Shown here piece by piece: positions 7,882 through 15,160 of a stretch of 64,000 nt of DNA; the stretch's first letter is position 1; the number at the start of each line of letters is the position of its first letter. The translations under genes and the position numbers were made by a program. The notes beneath the pieces are model-generated. The model ran no database searches. It was given only the letters and a program-made list of their open reading frames with translations, and was not told where the DNA came from. This stretch comes from Bog-756 sp963699055 (GTDB lineage Bacteria; Actinomycetota; Acidimicrobiia; Acidimicrobiales; RAAP-2): the NCBI GenBank assembly GCA_963699055.1, contig CAVOTA010000001.1:186001-250000 (forward strand), in the 5' to 3' direction.

Positions 7882-7901
7882 TGATACCAGATCTGGTATC
7901 A
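7882..7901. promoter_or_regulatory. Palindromic operator with embedded extended -10
   Basis: TGATACCAGATCTGGTATCA is a perfect 20-bp palindrome. On the minus strand its distal arm forms TGGTATCAT, an extended -10, six bases before the ATG of the XRE gene (7874). A dimeric regulator bound here would block its own promoter. Confidence 0.8.
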
Positions 7902-7953
7902 GACAGTGGCCGCGAACCGTTGGTGCCGGCGGCAGCCGGGCCGGTGGGCGCAC

Positions 7954-8406
7954 TCAGGGCGGTGTCGCCAGGCGCGCCGCCCGGCCATCGGGACGCCGCC
8001 ACCCGTCGACCAGCCGGTGGTGGACCCGTGGCCCGGCGAGGGCGACGGTGGCGCACAGGACGAGGCCGACGACCTCGGCCGCCTGGGCCCGCGGCAGGCG
8101 CAGCTCCAGCACGAGTTGGAGCGCGAGGGCGGCCAGCACCAGGGCGACCTTGGTGATGAGCCAGCCCCGCAGGTGGGCCGAGGACGCTCCGGTGTCGGTC
8201 CGGCCCGATCGCCGGAACCACCAGTGCCGGACCAGCGCGAACAGGGGGAGCACCACGACGATCAGGATCCCGAGACGCAGGGCGTGCTCCCATGCCGGGA
8301 GGTCGCCGTTCCATCCCCAGGCGGCACCGAGGAGTGCGCCGATCACCACATAGCGCAGACGGATGCGTCGCACGGCACGGGTGGCGGCATCCGGTCGCTC
8401 CCTCAT
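7954..8406 (-). CDS. Membrane protein of unknown function
   Basis: A 150-residue protein with about four hydrophobic segments: RYVVIGALLGAAWGW, LRLGILIVVVLPLFALV, ITKVALVLAALALQLVLEL and AAEVVGLVLCATVALAG. They are linked by basic loops. The N-terminus is short and charged. No family motif recognised. It is divergent from the secreted protein gene at 8609 and separate from the XRE pair. Confidence 0.7.
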   Translation of the reverse strand: MRERPDAATRAVRRIRLRYVVIGALLGAAWGWNGDLPAWEHALRLGILIVVVLPLFALVRHWWFRRSGRTDTGASSAHLRGWLITKVALVLAALALQLVLELRLPRAQAAEVVGLVLCATVALAGPRVHHRLVDGWRRPDGRAARLATPP

Positions 8407-8608
8407 GCCCGCCGGCCGCCGTGGCGCTCCATCGCCCCAGTATCACCCGACACACGGTCGGACCGCCGGTACCGGTCGAGGACGGTCGTGGTGCTCCTCG
8501 GTGTCGTCCCCGCGGCCATCGGGCCGGGTGGTCCCGCGCCCGTGGACGTCCGGGACGGGACCGCTCCGGTCCCCGCCCGCACGGCCGATCCCGTAGCCTG
8601 GCGCCGGC

Positions 8609-9352
8609 ATGGCCGGCCCGATGGCACCAGACACCCGTAGCCGGCGGATCCTCCGCCGGTTGCTGCCCGCCGTGGTGGCCGTCGCGCTGCTCGTGTGGCT
8701 GGTGGCGACCGTCCTCGGCGGCGGTTCGACCACCACCTCGGCCACCACGACGACCCCGCCGCCTCATACCACGACCACGACCACGACCACGACCACCGTG
8801 CCCACCACGACCACCACCTCGGCCGGGTCGCTCCCCCAGACGGCCGCCTACCCGTCCAGCACCTCACCCCAGTTCCAGGCGGCGATGTCCGACCTGTTCG
8901 GGGCTGTGGCCCACGGGACGCCACCGACCGCCGCCGACGCCTTCTTCCCCGAGGCTGCCTACGTCCAGCTGAAGACGATCCCCGATGCGGCGTCGGACTA
9001 CCAGGACCGTCTGGTGGCCGAGTACGACGAGGACCTGGCCGCGGCCACGACCGAGCTCGGTCCGGACGCGGCGTCGGCGAGCCTGGTGACGGTGCAGGTA
9101 CCCATGGGGTACGCCCACTGGGTGCCTCCGGGTGAGTGCGACAACTCCGTGGGCTACTACGAGGTGGCCAACTCGCGGGTCGTCTACACGCTGGGTGGTG
9201 CGACCCGCTCGTTCGGCATCGCCTCGCTCATCTCGTGGCGGGGCGAGTGGTACGTGGTCCACCTGGGGGCGATCCTCCGGCCCGGGTCCGGTGGGGTCGT
9301 GCTGGACCCCGAGACGGGACCGGGGACGTCACCGCCGTCCACCACCTGCTGA
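8609..9352 (+). CDS. Exported or membrane-anchored protein with Thr-rich linker
   Basis: A 247-residue protein. A basic N-terminus and one hydrophobic helix (residues about 19-37) are followed by a low-complexity Thr/Pro linker (residues about 40-70), then a globular extracytoplasmic domain from about residue 78 to 225. Within that, YAHWVPPGECDNSVGYYEVANSRVVY and ASLISWRGEWYVVHLG look beta-rich, and two cysteines could pair. The architecture is of a tethered surface domain. A -10-like TAGCCT (8594-8599) lies nine bases before the ATG and no Shine-Dalgarno is visible. Function unknown. Confidence 0.75.
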   Translation: MAGPMAPDTRSRRILRRLLPAVVAVALLVWLVATVLGGGSTTTSATTTTPPPHTTTTTTTTTTVPTTTTTSAGSLPQTAAYPSSTSPQFQAAMSDLFGAVAHGTPPTAADAFFPEAAYVQLKTIPDAASDYQDRLVAEYDEDLAAATTELGPDAASASLVTVQVPMGYAHWVPPGECDNSVGYYEVANSRVVYTLGGATRSFGIASLISWRGEWYVVHLGAILRPGSGGVVLDPETGPGTSPPSTTC

Positions 9353-9361
9353 CGTCCGGGT

Positions 9362-9988
9362 TCACCAGCGCGACGCCAGCACCGCCACCCCGTCACCGGA
9401 CAGCGCGTCGAGCCACGACGGCCGGCCGCACAGGGCGCCGCACAGGGCGAGTGCCGGCCCCCGCACCACGTCCGTTCCGGCGCCGGCCCGCACGTCGACG
9501 TCGGTGGCCTCGAAGGCCAGTCCGGTGACCCGCCCACGGGGGACGAATCCCTTGGCCCGGCCGGCGGCCAGCCACCGGAGCGACGTGGCGAGCGCCTCGG
9601 GTGCCGGGTCGACGGCCCGCCCGAGCGGTCGGAGCATGTCGCCCCCGTGGACCAGCACGTCGGTCAGCGGGGCTTCGGGGCCGGATCCGGGCGGGGTGAA
9701 GTGCGACCCGGCGTGCGCTCGCAGTCCGGCGACGCAGGCGGCGGGGTCGAGCCGGTCGGCCACCGACCGGGCCACCCGGTCGAACCCGGCGTCGAGGCTG
9801 AACGAGCGGGTCACCGACAGCAGGATCGACGGGACCGACACCGCCCACGGGACGTTGAGGTGGGCGGCCACCACGTGGACCGACCAGCCGTCGCACAGCG
9901 AGGGTGCGGCCCAGTCGTCCGGACCGAGCTGGTCGAGGGCGTCGGCGAGCCGCAGGCGCTCGGCGGCGATGAGATCGAACGTGTCCAT
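9362..9988 (-). CDS. Maleylpyruvate isomerase-like (DinB/MDMPI) protein
   Basis: A 208-residue protein of the mycothiol-dependent maleylpyruvate isomerase superfamily. Signatures are W-APSLCDGWSVHVVAAHL (residues about 26-44) and TDVLVHGGDMLRPLGR (about 108-123), whose histidines form the metal site in this fold. Members of this actinobacterial group are usually annotated only as metal-binding proteins; the substrate cannot be told from sequence. It ends 10 bases from the convergent secreted gene. Confidence 0.82.
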   Translation of the reverse strand: MDTFDLIAAERLRLADALDQLGPDDWAAPSLCDGWSVHVVAAHLNVPWAVSVPSILLSVTRSFSLDAGFDRVARSVADRLDPAACVAGLRAHAGSHFTPPGSGPEAPLTDVLVHGGDMLRPLGRAVDPAPEALATSLRWLAAGRAKGFVPRGRVTGLAFEATDVDVRAGAGTDVVRGPALALCGALCGRPSWLDALSGDGVAVLASRW

Positions 9989-10023
9989 GGGAGCCTCCGT
10001 CGGTGGTCTGCCCGGTCGGGCGG

Positions 10024-10482
10024 TCAGTCGCCGGGTCCGGCGCGGGTCACGACGACGGTACAGGGGGCGTGGCGGACGACGTAGTCCGACACGGAGCCGA
10101 GGAGGGCCCGCCGTAGCCCGCCACGTCCGCGGGTCCCGAGGACGACGGCCCGCGCTCCAAGCTCGGTGGCGAGGTCACAGATGGCGGAGCCCGGTTCGCC
10201 TCCGACGACCCGCACCTCGACGTCGGCCAGGCCGAGGCGGTCCTCGGCCTGGCGGACCACCTGGCGGGCGGACTCGTGGGCCCGGCCCACGGCCAGGTCG
10301 AACTCGTCCGCCGTCAGTTCGGCCCCGGCGTGGCCCGTCCCGGTCAGGACCTCGGGATCCGGGGCGTCGGCCACGGTCACCAGCACGTACCCGGCCCCCC
10401 GACCGAGCAGGTCGACCCCGGCCACCAGCGCCTCGAGAGCCTCCTCGGACCCGTCGGCGCACAGCAGGATGGGTGGCGTCAT
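10024..10482 (-). CDS. Universal stress protein (UspA family)
   Basis: A 152-residue single-domain Usp. It begins PPILLCADGSEEALEAL, the conserved Asp of the nucleotide pocket, and ends with GTRGRGGLRRALLGSVSDYVV, the G-2x-G-9x-G(S) ATP-binding motif, followed by the HAPCTVVVTR strand. It therefore probably belongs to the ATP-binding subgroup. These proteins act in the cytoplasm during starvation and other stress. It stands alone between unrelated genes. Confidence 0.93.
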   Translation of the reverse strand: MTPPILLCADGSEEALEALVAGVDLLGRGAGYVLVTVADAPDPEVLTGTGHAGAELTADEFDLAVGRAHESARQVVRQAEDRLGLADVEVRVVGGEPGSAICDLATELGARAVVLGTRGRGGLRRALLGSVSDYVVRHAPCTVVVTRAGPGD

Positions 10483-10537
10483 CGGGCCACCGTAGCAACG
10501 GGGCCGACCCGCACGGGGGCCCGTGCGGCCCCCCGGG

Positions 10538-10951
10538 TCAGCGGTTGCGCCGCTCCTCGCGCCGGTCCAGCCGCCGGTCGCGGATCATCCGCTGGCCCAC
10601 GAAGTCGGACGCCGCCGTGGTCAGCCAGATGATGAGGGTGGCGAGCAGGTAGGTGTCGGCCCCGTGCACCTTCAGGCCGGGTACGACGAGGGTCACGATC
10701 ACCAGGGCCACGACGGTGGACGCGATGGCGAGCAGCCCGGCCAGGGCGACCGACGGCTGGCGGATCAGCACCCGCAGCGCCAGGAACTGGACCACCAGGT
10801 GCACCAGCCAGAACACCACGGTGGCCTCGACCAGGGCCGTGGCGGTCACCGACAGACCCGACAGCACGGCGGCGGACACCACGAGCCCGACGGCGGCACC
10901 GGCCAGGCCCATCCCGATGCGGATCGCCCAGCGCACGAGCATCGGCGTCAC
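10538..10951 (-). CDS. Four-helix membrane protein, holin-like layout
   Basis: A 137-residue protein with four predicted transmembrane helices (about residues 10-32, 38-58, 65-88 and 100-115) and a strongly basic tail (MIRDRRLDRREERRNR). The size and helix pattern resemble small actinobacterial membrane proteins annotated as phage-holin-like, but no diagnostic motif is present. It is divergent from the riboswitch region. Confidence 0.65.
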   Translation of the reverse strand: MTPMLVRWAIRIGMGLAGAAVGLVVSAAVLSGLSVTATALVEATVVFWLVHLVVQFLALRVLIRQPSVALAGLLAIASTVVALVIVTLVVPGLKVHGADTYLLATLIIWLTTAASDFVGQRMIRDRRLDRREERRNR

Positions 10952-11017
10952 CTTTCGTCGACGGGCCGGTCGACCACGACGCTACTCGGCGTGACGCTCC
11001 GGCCCGGGCAGCCGCGT

Positions 11018-11160
11018 GCCTCCGGTGCTACGTTGTCGGCGCAGCACGTCACACGCAGCACATGGCAGTTCATCGGGGAAGCCGGTCGAAGTCCGGCGCT
11101 GGTCCGCAACCGTGGGTGTCGAGCACCGCTCGCCACAAGTCGGGATACCGGGAACTGACA
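11018..11160 (+). promoter_or_regulatory. Cobalamin riboswitch (aptamer)
   Basis: The region carries the conserved B12-box core, reading GGGGAAGCCGGTCGAAGTCC at 11075-11094 followed by GGCGCTGGTCCGCAACCGTG at 11095-11114. Near the 3' side is AAGTCGGGATACCGGGAAC, the conserved closing segment. Ends are approximate. The RNA should bind adenosylcobalamin or a related corrinoid and control the gene at 11257. Confidence 0.92.
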
Positions 11161-11227
11161 GGGAGTCCATATCCGTCGAGACACGCGGTGGGACTCGGAT
11201 GGTCGGGACCCTGTCCGGTCTTCGGTT

Positions 11228-11256
11228 CTCCGGGTGTCACCGGAGAGGAAGTCCAC
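11228..11256 (+). promoter_or_regulatory. Riboswitch expression platform: hairpin over the ribosome binding site
   Basis: CTCCGG (11228-11233) pairs with CCGGAG (11240-11245) around a six-base loop. The 3' arm includes the first GGAG of the Shine-Dalgarno run GGAGAGGAA (11242-11250), six bases before the ATG at 11257. This is consistent with translational control: when the hairpin forms, the ribosome site is masked. How the aptamer sets the balance is inferred. Confidence 0.7.
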
Positions 11257-12567
11257 ATGTCCGTCAACCGCCTCCTCGCAACGGCCGCACTGGTCGGAGC
11301 GCTCACCGCAGCCGTGCTCGCGCCGGCCGCGCCCGCCGGTGCCGCATCGCCACCCGCGCTGCCGCAGACGGCCGCCGCCCAGTCCGCCGCATCCTGGCTC
11401 GCCGCCCAGGTGCAGCCCGACGGGGCCATCGAGTCGACCGTCACCCCGGGGACCGTCGACCTGACCGCCACCGCCAACGCCGTCCTGGCCCTGGCCAGCG
11501 CCGGGGTGGACCACGCCACCGCCCTGTCCGCCCTCGACTACCTGCAGGGGCAGGTGTCCGCGTACGTCACGGTGGACGGCGCCGACGGTCCGGGCCAACT
11601 CGCCCTCCTCGTCCTCGACGCCCACGCGCTCGGGCAGTCGGCCACCTCCTTCGGGGGGACCGACCTGGTGTCCCGACTGGAGGCCACCCAGCAGTCCGAC
11701 GGCCTCTTCGGCGTCCAGGACGCCACCTACGACGGTGCCTACCGCCAGGGCCTGGCGCTCGCCGCTCTGGCGGCCGTCGGCGTCACCAGCGGTCCCGTCG
11801 TGTCCTCCGCCGAGTCGTGGCTGACCGCCCAGCAGTGCCCGGACGGCGGATGGACCAGCCTGGCCACCCCGACCAACCCGTGCAACGGCAAGCCGGCCCA
11901 GTACGCGGGCCCCGACACCAATTCGACCGCCCTGGCCGTCGAGGGGCTCGAGGCTCAGGGGGCCCTGAGTACGACGGCTGCCGCCTCGGCGCTGCACTTC
12001 TTCCGGCACGCCCAGGACGCCGACGGGGGATGGGGCTACGAGCCGAACACGTCGCGGGCGCCGGGCTCGACCGACCCCGACTCGACGGCCCTGGTGCTCC
12101 AGGCGCTGCTGGCCCTCGGTGCCTCACCGTCGTCGTCCACGCTGACCAAGTCCGGCGACGACGGCGTGACCACCCTGCTGGCCGACCAGGTGACGACGGG
12201 CCCCGGTGCCGGCGGGATCGCGTTCCCGGGGATCGCCGGGGCGGACCTGCTGGCCACGTACCAGGCGATCCCCGCGCTGGCCGGGGTGACCTTCGCCTAC
12301 GACCTCGGCACGCCCGCCCTGACCAAGGTGGGACCGGCCCGGGGCGGTGTGGCCGGAGGCACGGTGGTGCACCTCACCGGGACGTCGCTGACCGAGGTCG
12401 CCAGCGTGCGCTTCGGTGCGGCGCCGGCGAGCAGCTTCGCCGTGGTGTCCTCCACGTCCATCACGGCAGTGGCCCCCGCCGGCACCGCAGGCACCGTCGA
12501 CGTGACGGTGACGTCGCCCGCCGGCACCAGCCCGGTCACCTCGGCCGACCACTTCACCTACCGCTGA
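11257..12567 (+). CDS. Secreted alpha/alpha-toroid (prenyltransferase-repeat) protein with IPT/TIG domain, B12-controlled
   Basis: A 436-residue exported protein. Residues 1-29 are a signal peptide (MSVNRLLATAALVGAL...APAGAA). Residues about 37-330 hold repeated helical hairpins of the squalene-cyclase/prenyltransferase type with QW-like turns (AQQCPDGGWTSL, AQDADGGWGYEP) and repeats ending ALAVEGLEAQG and ALVLQALLALG. Residues about 345-436 are an IPT/TIG Ig-like domain (TKVGPARGGVAGGTVVHLTG). The vertebrate cobalamin carriers, intrinsic factor and transcobalamin, also use an alpha6-alpha6 toroid. With the riboswitch directly upstream, an extracellular corrinoid-binding role is likely but unproven. 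The longer frame from 11062 would cross the riboswitch, so 11257 is the start. Confidence 0.88.
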   Translation: MSVNRLLATAALVGALTAAVLAPAAPAGAASPPALPQTAAAQSAASWLAAQVQPDGAIESTVTPGTVDLTATANAVLALASAGVDHATALSALDYLQGQVSAYVTVDGADGPGQLALLVLDAHALGQSATSFGGTDLVSRLEATQQSDGLFGVQDATYDGAYRQGLALAALAAVGVTSGPVVSSAESWLTAQQCPDGGWTSLATPTNPCNGKPAQYAGPDTNSTALAVEGLEAQGALSTTAAASALHFFRHAQDADGGWGYEPNTSRAPGSTDPDSTALVLQALLALGASPSSSTLTKSGDDGVTTLLADQVTTGPGAGGIAFPGIAGADLLATYQAIPALAGVTFAYDLGTPALTKVGPARGGVAGGTVVHLTGTSLTEVASVRFGAAPASSFAVVSSTSITAVAPAGTAGTVDVTVTSPAGTSPVTSADHFTYR

Positions 12568-12784
12568 GGCGAGGGCGGCGGCTCCGACCGACCGGTGTCC
12601 TCCCCCGGGGACCCCGGTCGGCGGCGGCCCCGGGTACGCTGGGCACCGTCCACGCCGGACACGCCGGGCGTCGTGCCCGGACGGCCCGGCCCGACCGTGC
12701 ACCCGATGGCAGTTCGTCCGTACCCACAGTCCCCTCGTCCTCCGACGGCGGGCGGGTGCGCGCCCGGCTGCCCGGGGACGGGGC

Positions 12785-13591
12785 ATGACCACCTCTGACA
12801 CGACGGGCGGCCGGCCACCGTCGTCGGTTCGGCGATCCCGGTCCGAGCTCCGCGCCCTGCTGCTCGACGCGGGCATCGAGGTGCTCCGTCGGGACGGACT
12901 CGGCACCGGGGCCGAGGAGCTGACCTTCAAGCGGGTCTTCGACCGGGTGGCGGACACCACCGGGATCCGGGTGACCAACGCGTCCGTCATCGGTCGGATC
13001 TGGGACAGCCAGGCCGACTACCAGAGCGCGGTGCTCGCCGAGGTGGCCTCGGGGGAGGTGCGGGACCAGGAACGCGCCGTCGTCGCCGCCACGGGTGACT
13101 ACGTGGCCACCGCCGACCGGTCCGATCCCGAGGCCCGACGTTCGGCGGTGCGGGAGATCATGCGGTTGGCCGCCGAGGCGAACCTCACCACGGGGACGAC
13201 GTCACGGGCGTGGGCCATCGCCGTCGGGGCGTGGGCCCTCGCCTCGGGCAGTCGGGGGACGAAGGAGCCCCACCCGATCTACGACGCCATGCAGGCCGGC
13301 TTCGACGCCGTCGAGGAGCGCAGCGTGGCCGACACCGAGGCGATGGTGGCCTACTTCGGCCTCCGGGCTCGACCGCCCTTCGACGTGCGCCAGTTCACGA
13401 AGGCCCTGACGGCCCTGGTCGAGGGTTGCGCCCTCCGGGACCGGGCCGCGCCCGGCATCCGGGGGATCGAGCTGCCGACCGGGCCCGACGGCACCCTGCA
13501 GGCCTGGACCGTCCTGGGCGTGGGCATGGATGCGCTGGTCGACCAGTTCTTCGAGGTCGACCCCGACTGGGTCCTGGAGCCGTCGTCCTGA
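12785..13591 (+). CDS. TetR-like transcriptional regulator
   Basis: A 268-residue protein. RSRSELRALLLDAGIEVLRRDGLG resembles the first helix of TetR regulators. RVFDRVADTTGIRVTNASVIGRIWDSQADYQSAVL fits the helix-turn-helix and the start of the ligand domain, though the helix-turn-helix is more divergent than usual. The helical C-terminal part would bind ligand. The neighbours do not show the target: upstream is the B12-controlled protein, downstream the murF cassette. Confidence 0.7.
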   Translation: MTTSDTTGGRPPSSVRRSRSELRALLLDAGIEVLRRDGLGTGAEELTFKRVFDRVADTTGIRVTNASVIGRIWDSQADYQSAVLAEVASGEVRDQERAVVAATGDYVATADRSDPEARRSAVREIMRLAAEANLTTGTTSRAWAIAVGAWALASGSRGTKEPHPIYDAMQAGFDAVEERSVADTEAMVAYFGLRARPPFDVRQFTKALTALVEGCALRDRAAPGIRGIELPTGPDGTLQAWTVLGVGMDALVDQFFEVDPDWVLEPSS

Positions 13592-13843
13592 ACCGACGGA
13601 GGGACCGGGCGGCACCGAGTGCGCGCACGGTCGGCCGGCCCGGTGGCACGCGGGTCGGCGGGGTGCCGGCCTGTAGGATCGTCCGGACGTCACCCGCTCG
13701 CAGTCGACGGCCGGCACCAGGCGCGGCGGAGTGCAGGCGACCGGGGCCGTGATACGCACCATGATGAGTCCCGACGAGCACAGATCCCCGACCGTCCGCA
13801 CCGGTGCGGTCCGATCCCGGACCCGACGGACCCGGTCCGCCCG

Positions 13844-15160
13844 GTGAGGCTCGCTGCGTCCCGGTTGGCCGAGGTGGTCGACGGCGAGCTCCTCGGTCCC
13901 GACGTCGACGTCGACGGCGCGTCGATCGACTCCCGCACGGTGGTGCCCGGACAGCTCTTCGTCCCCGTGGTGGCGGCCCGGGACGGTCACGACTTCGTGG
14001 ACGCCGCCCGCCGTGCCGGCGCCGCCGCCTACCTGACGGCCCGGGAGCCCGTCGCCGGGACGGCCGTGCGCGTCGACGACACCACCGCAGCACTGTGGGC
14101 CCTCGGGACCCACGCCAGGAGCCTGGTACCCGACCTCGTGGTGGGCATCACCGGGTCGGTCGGCAAGACCACGGTGAAGGACCTGGTGGCGGGCGGACTG
14201 TCCGCCACCCTGCGGACCCACGCCACCCGGGCGTCGTTCAACAACGAGCTCGGCGTCCCCCTCACGCTGTTCGACGCCCCCGACGGGGTCGAGGCGGTGG
14301 TGCTCGAGCTGGGAGCCCGGTTCCCCGGGGACATCGCCCGGCTCCGCGAGCTCACCCGTCCGACCGTGGCCGTCATCACCTCGATCGGGGCGGCCCACCT
14401 CGAGCACCTCGGAGGCCCGGCCGGTGTCCGGCTCGAGAAGGGTGCCCTGATCGAGGGGATGGCACCCTCCGGCTATGCCGTGCTCCACGACGTCGACTGC
14501 GGCCCGGACGTGCGTTCCCGCACCGAGGCGACGGTGGTGACCTTCGGGTCGACCACCGGCGACGTGCGGGCCGTCGTCGTCGGTCGCGACGCCGGGCTCC
14601 GGCCGACCGTCCGGATGGAGTCACCGTGGGGGACGGGTGAGGTCGCCCTGTCCGTGCGGGGCGACCACCAGGCGCTCAACGCCGCCGCCGCCGTGGCCGC
14701 CGCCGTGTGCGCGGGTGTGGGGTTCGACGCCGCCCTGGCCGGGGTGGCGGGAGCCGAGGGCAGCCGACTGCGTGGGGAACTGTGGCGGACGCCCTCAGGC
14801 ATCCGGGTCCTCAACGACTCGTACAACGCCAACCCGGACTCGGTCGCCGCCGCGCTGCGGGCTCTGGCCGCACTCGACGCCACCCGTCGGGTGGCCGTGC
14901 TGGGGGAGATGGCCGAGCTGGGGGACGGGTCGGCCGACGCCCACCGCCGGATGGGCGAGTTGGCCGCCTCGCTCGGCATCGACGTGGTCGCCGTGGGCAC
15001 GTCGGCCTACGGTGGCACGGTGGTGGCCGACCAGGACGAAGCGCTGGCCCTCGTGACGGCCCTGCCCGTCGACAGCGCGGTGCTGGTCAAGGCCAGCCGG
15101 TCCGTGGGGCTCGACCGGCTCGCGGCGCTCCTGGTGGACGACGGGGTGGCGGTCCGGTGA
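13844..15160 (+). CDS. murF: UDP-MurNAc-tripeptide:D-Ala-D-Ala ligase-like protein (MurF)
   Basis: MurF joins the D-Ala-D-Ala dipeptide to the UDP-MurNAc-tripeptide, completing the peptidoglycan precursor. The 438-residue protein has the N-terminal MurF domain (DGASIDSRTVVPGQLFVPV), the P-loop GITGSVGKTT at residues 101-110, the central ELGARFPGDIARL and EKGALIEGM motifs, and the C-terminal NDSYNANPDSV. The GTG at 13844 gives a normal MurF N-terminus; the frame runs further upstream without homology. It overlaps the next gene by GTGA. A second MurF domain lies two genes downstream, so the two may divide labour. Confidence 0.9.
   Translation: MRLAASRLAEVVDGELLGPDVDVDGASIDSRTVVPGQLFVPVVAARDGHDFVDAARRAGAAAYLTAREPVAGTAVRVDDTTAALWALGTHARSLVPDLVVGITGSVGKTTVKDLVAGGLSATLRTHATRASFNNELGVPLTLFDAPDGVEAVVLELGARFPGDIARLRELTRPTVAVITSIGAAHLEHLGGPAGVRLEKGALIEGMAPSGYAVLHDVDCGPDVRSRTEATVVTFGSTTGDVRAVVVGRDAGLRPTVRMESPWGTGEVALSVRGDHQALNAAAAVAAAVCAGVGFDAALAGVAGAEGSRLRGELWRTPSGIRVLNDSYNANPDSVAAALRALAALDATRRVAVLGEMAELGDGSADAHRRMGELAASLGIDVVAVGTSAYGGTVVADQDEALALVTALPVDSAVLVKASRSVGLDRLAALLVDDGVAVR

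Noticed and set aside
11062..11256. Earlier start for the B12-controlled protein
   Set aside because: It would run through the riboswitch aptamer and bury the signal peptide.
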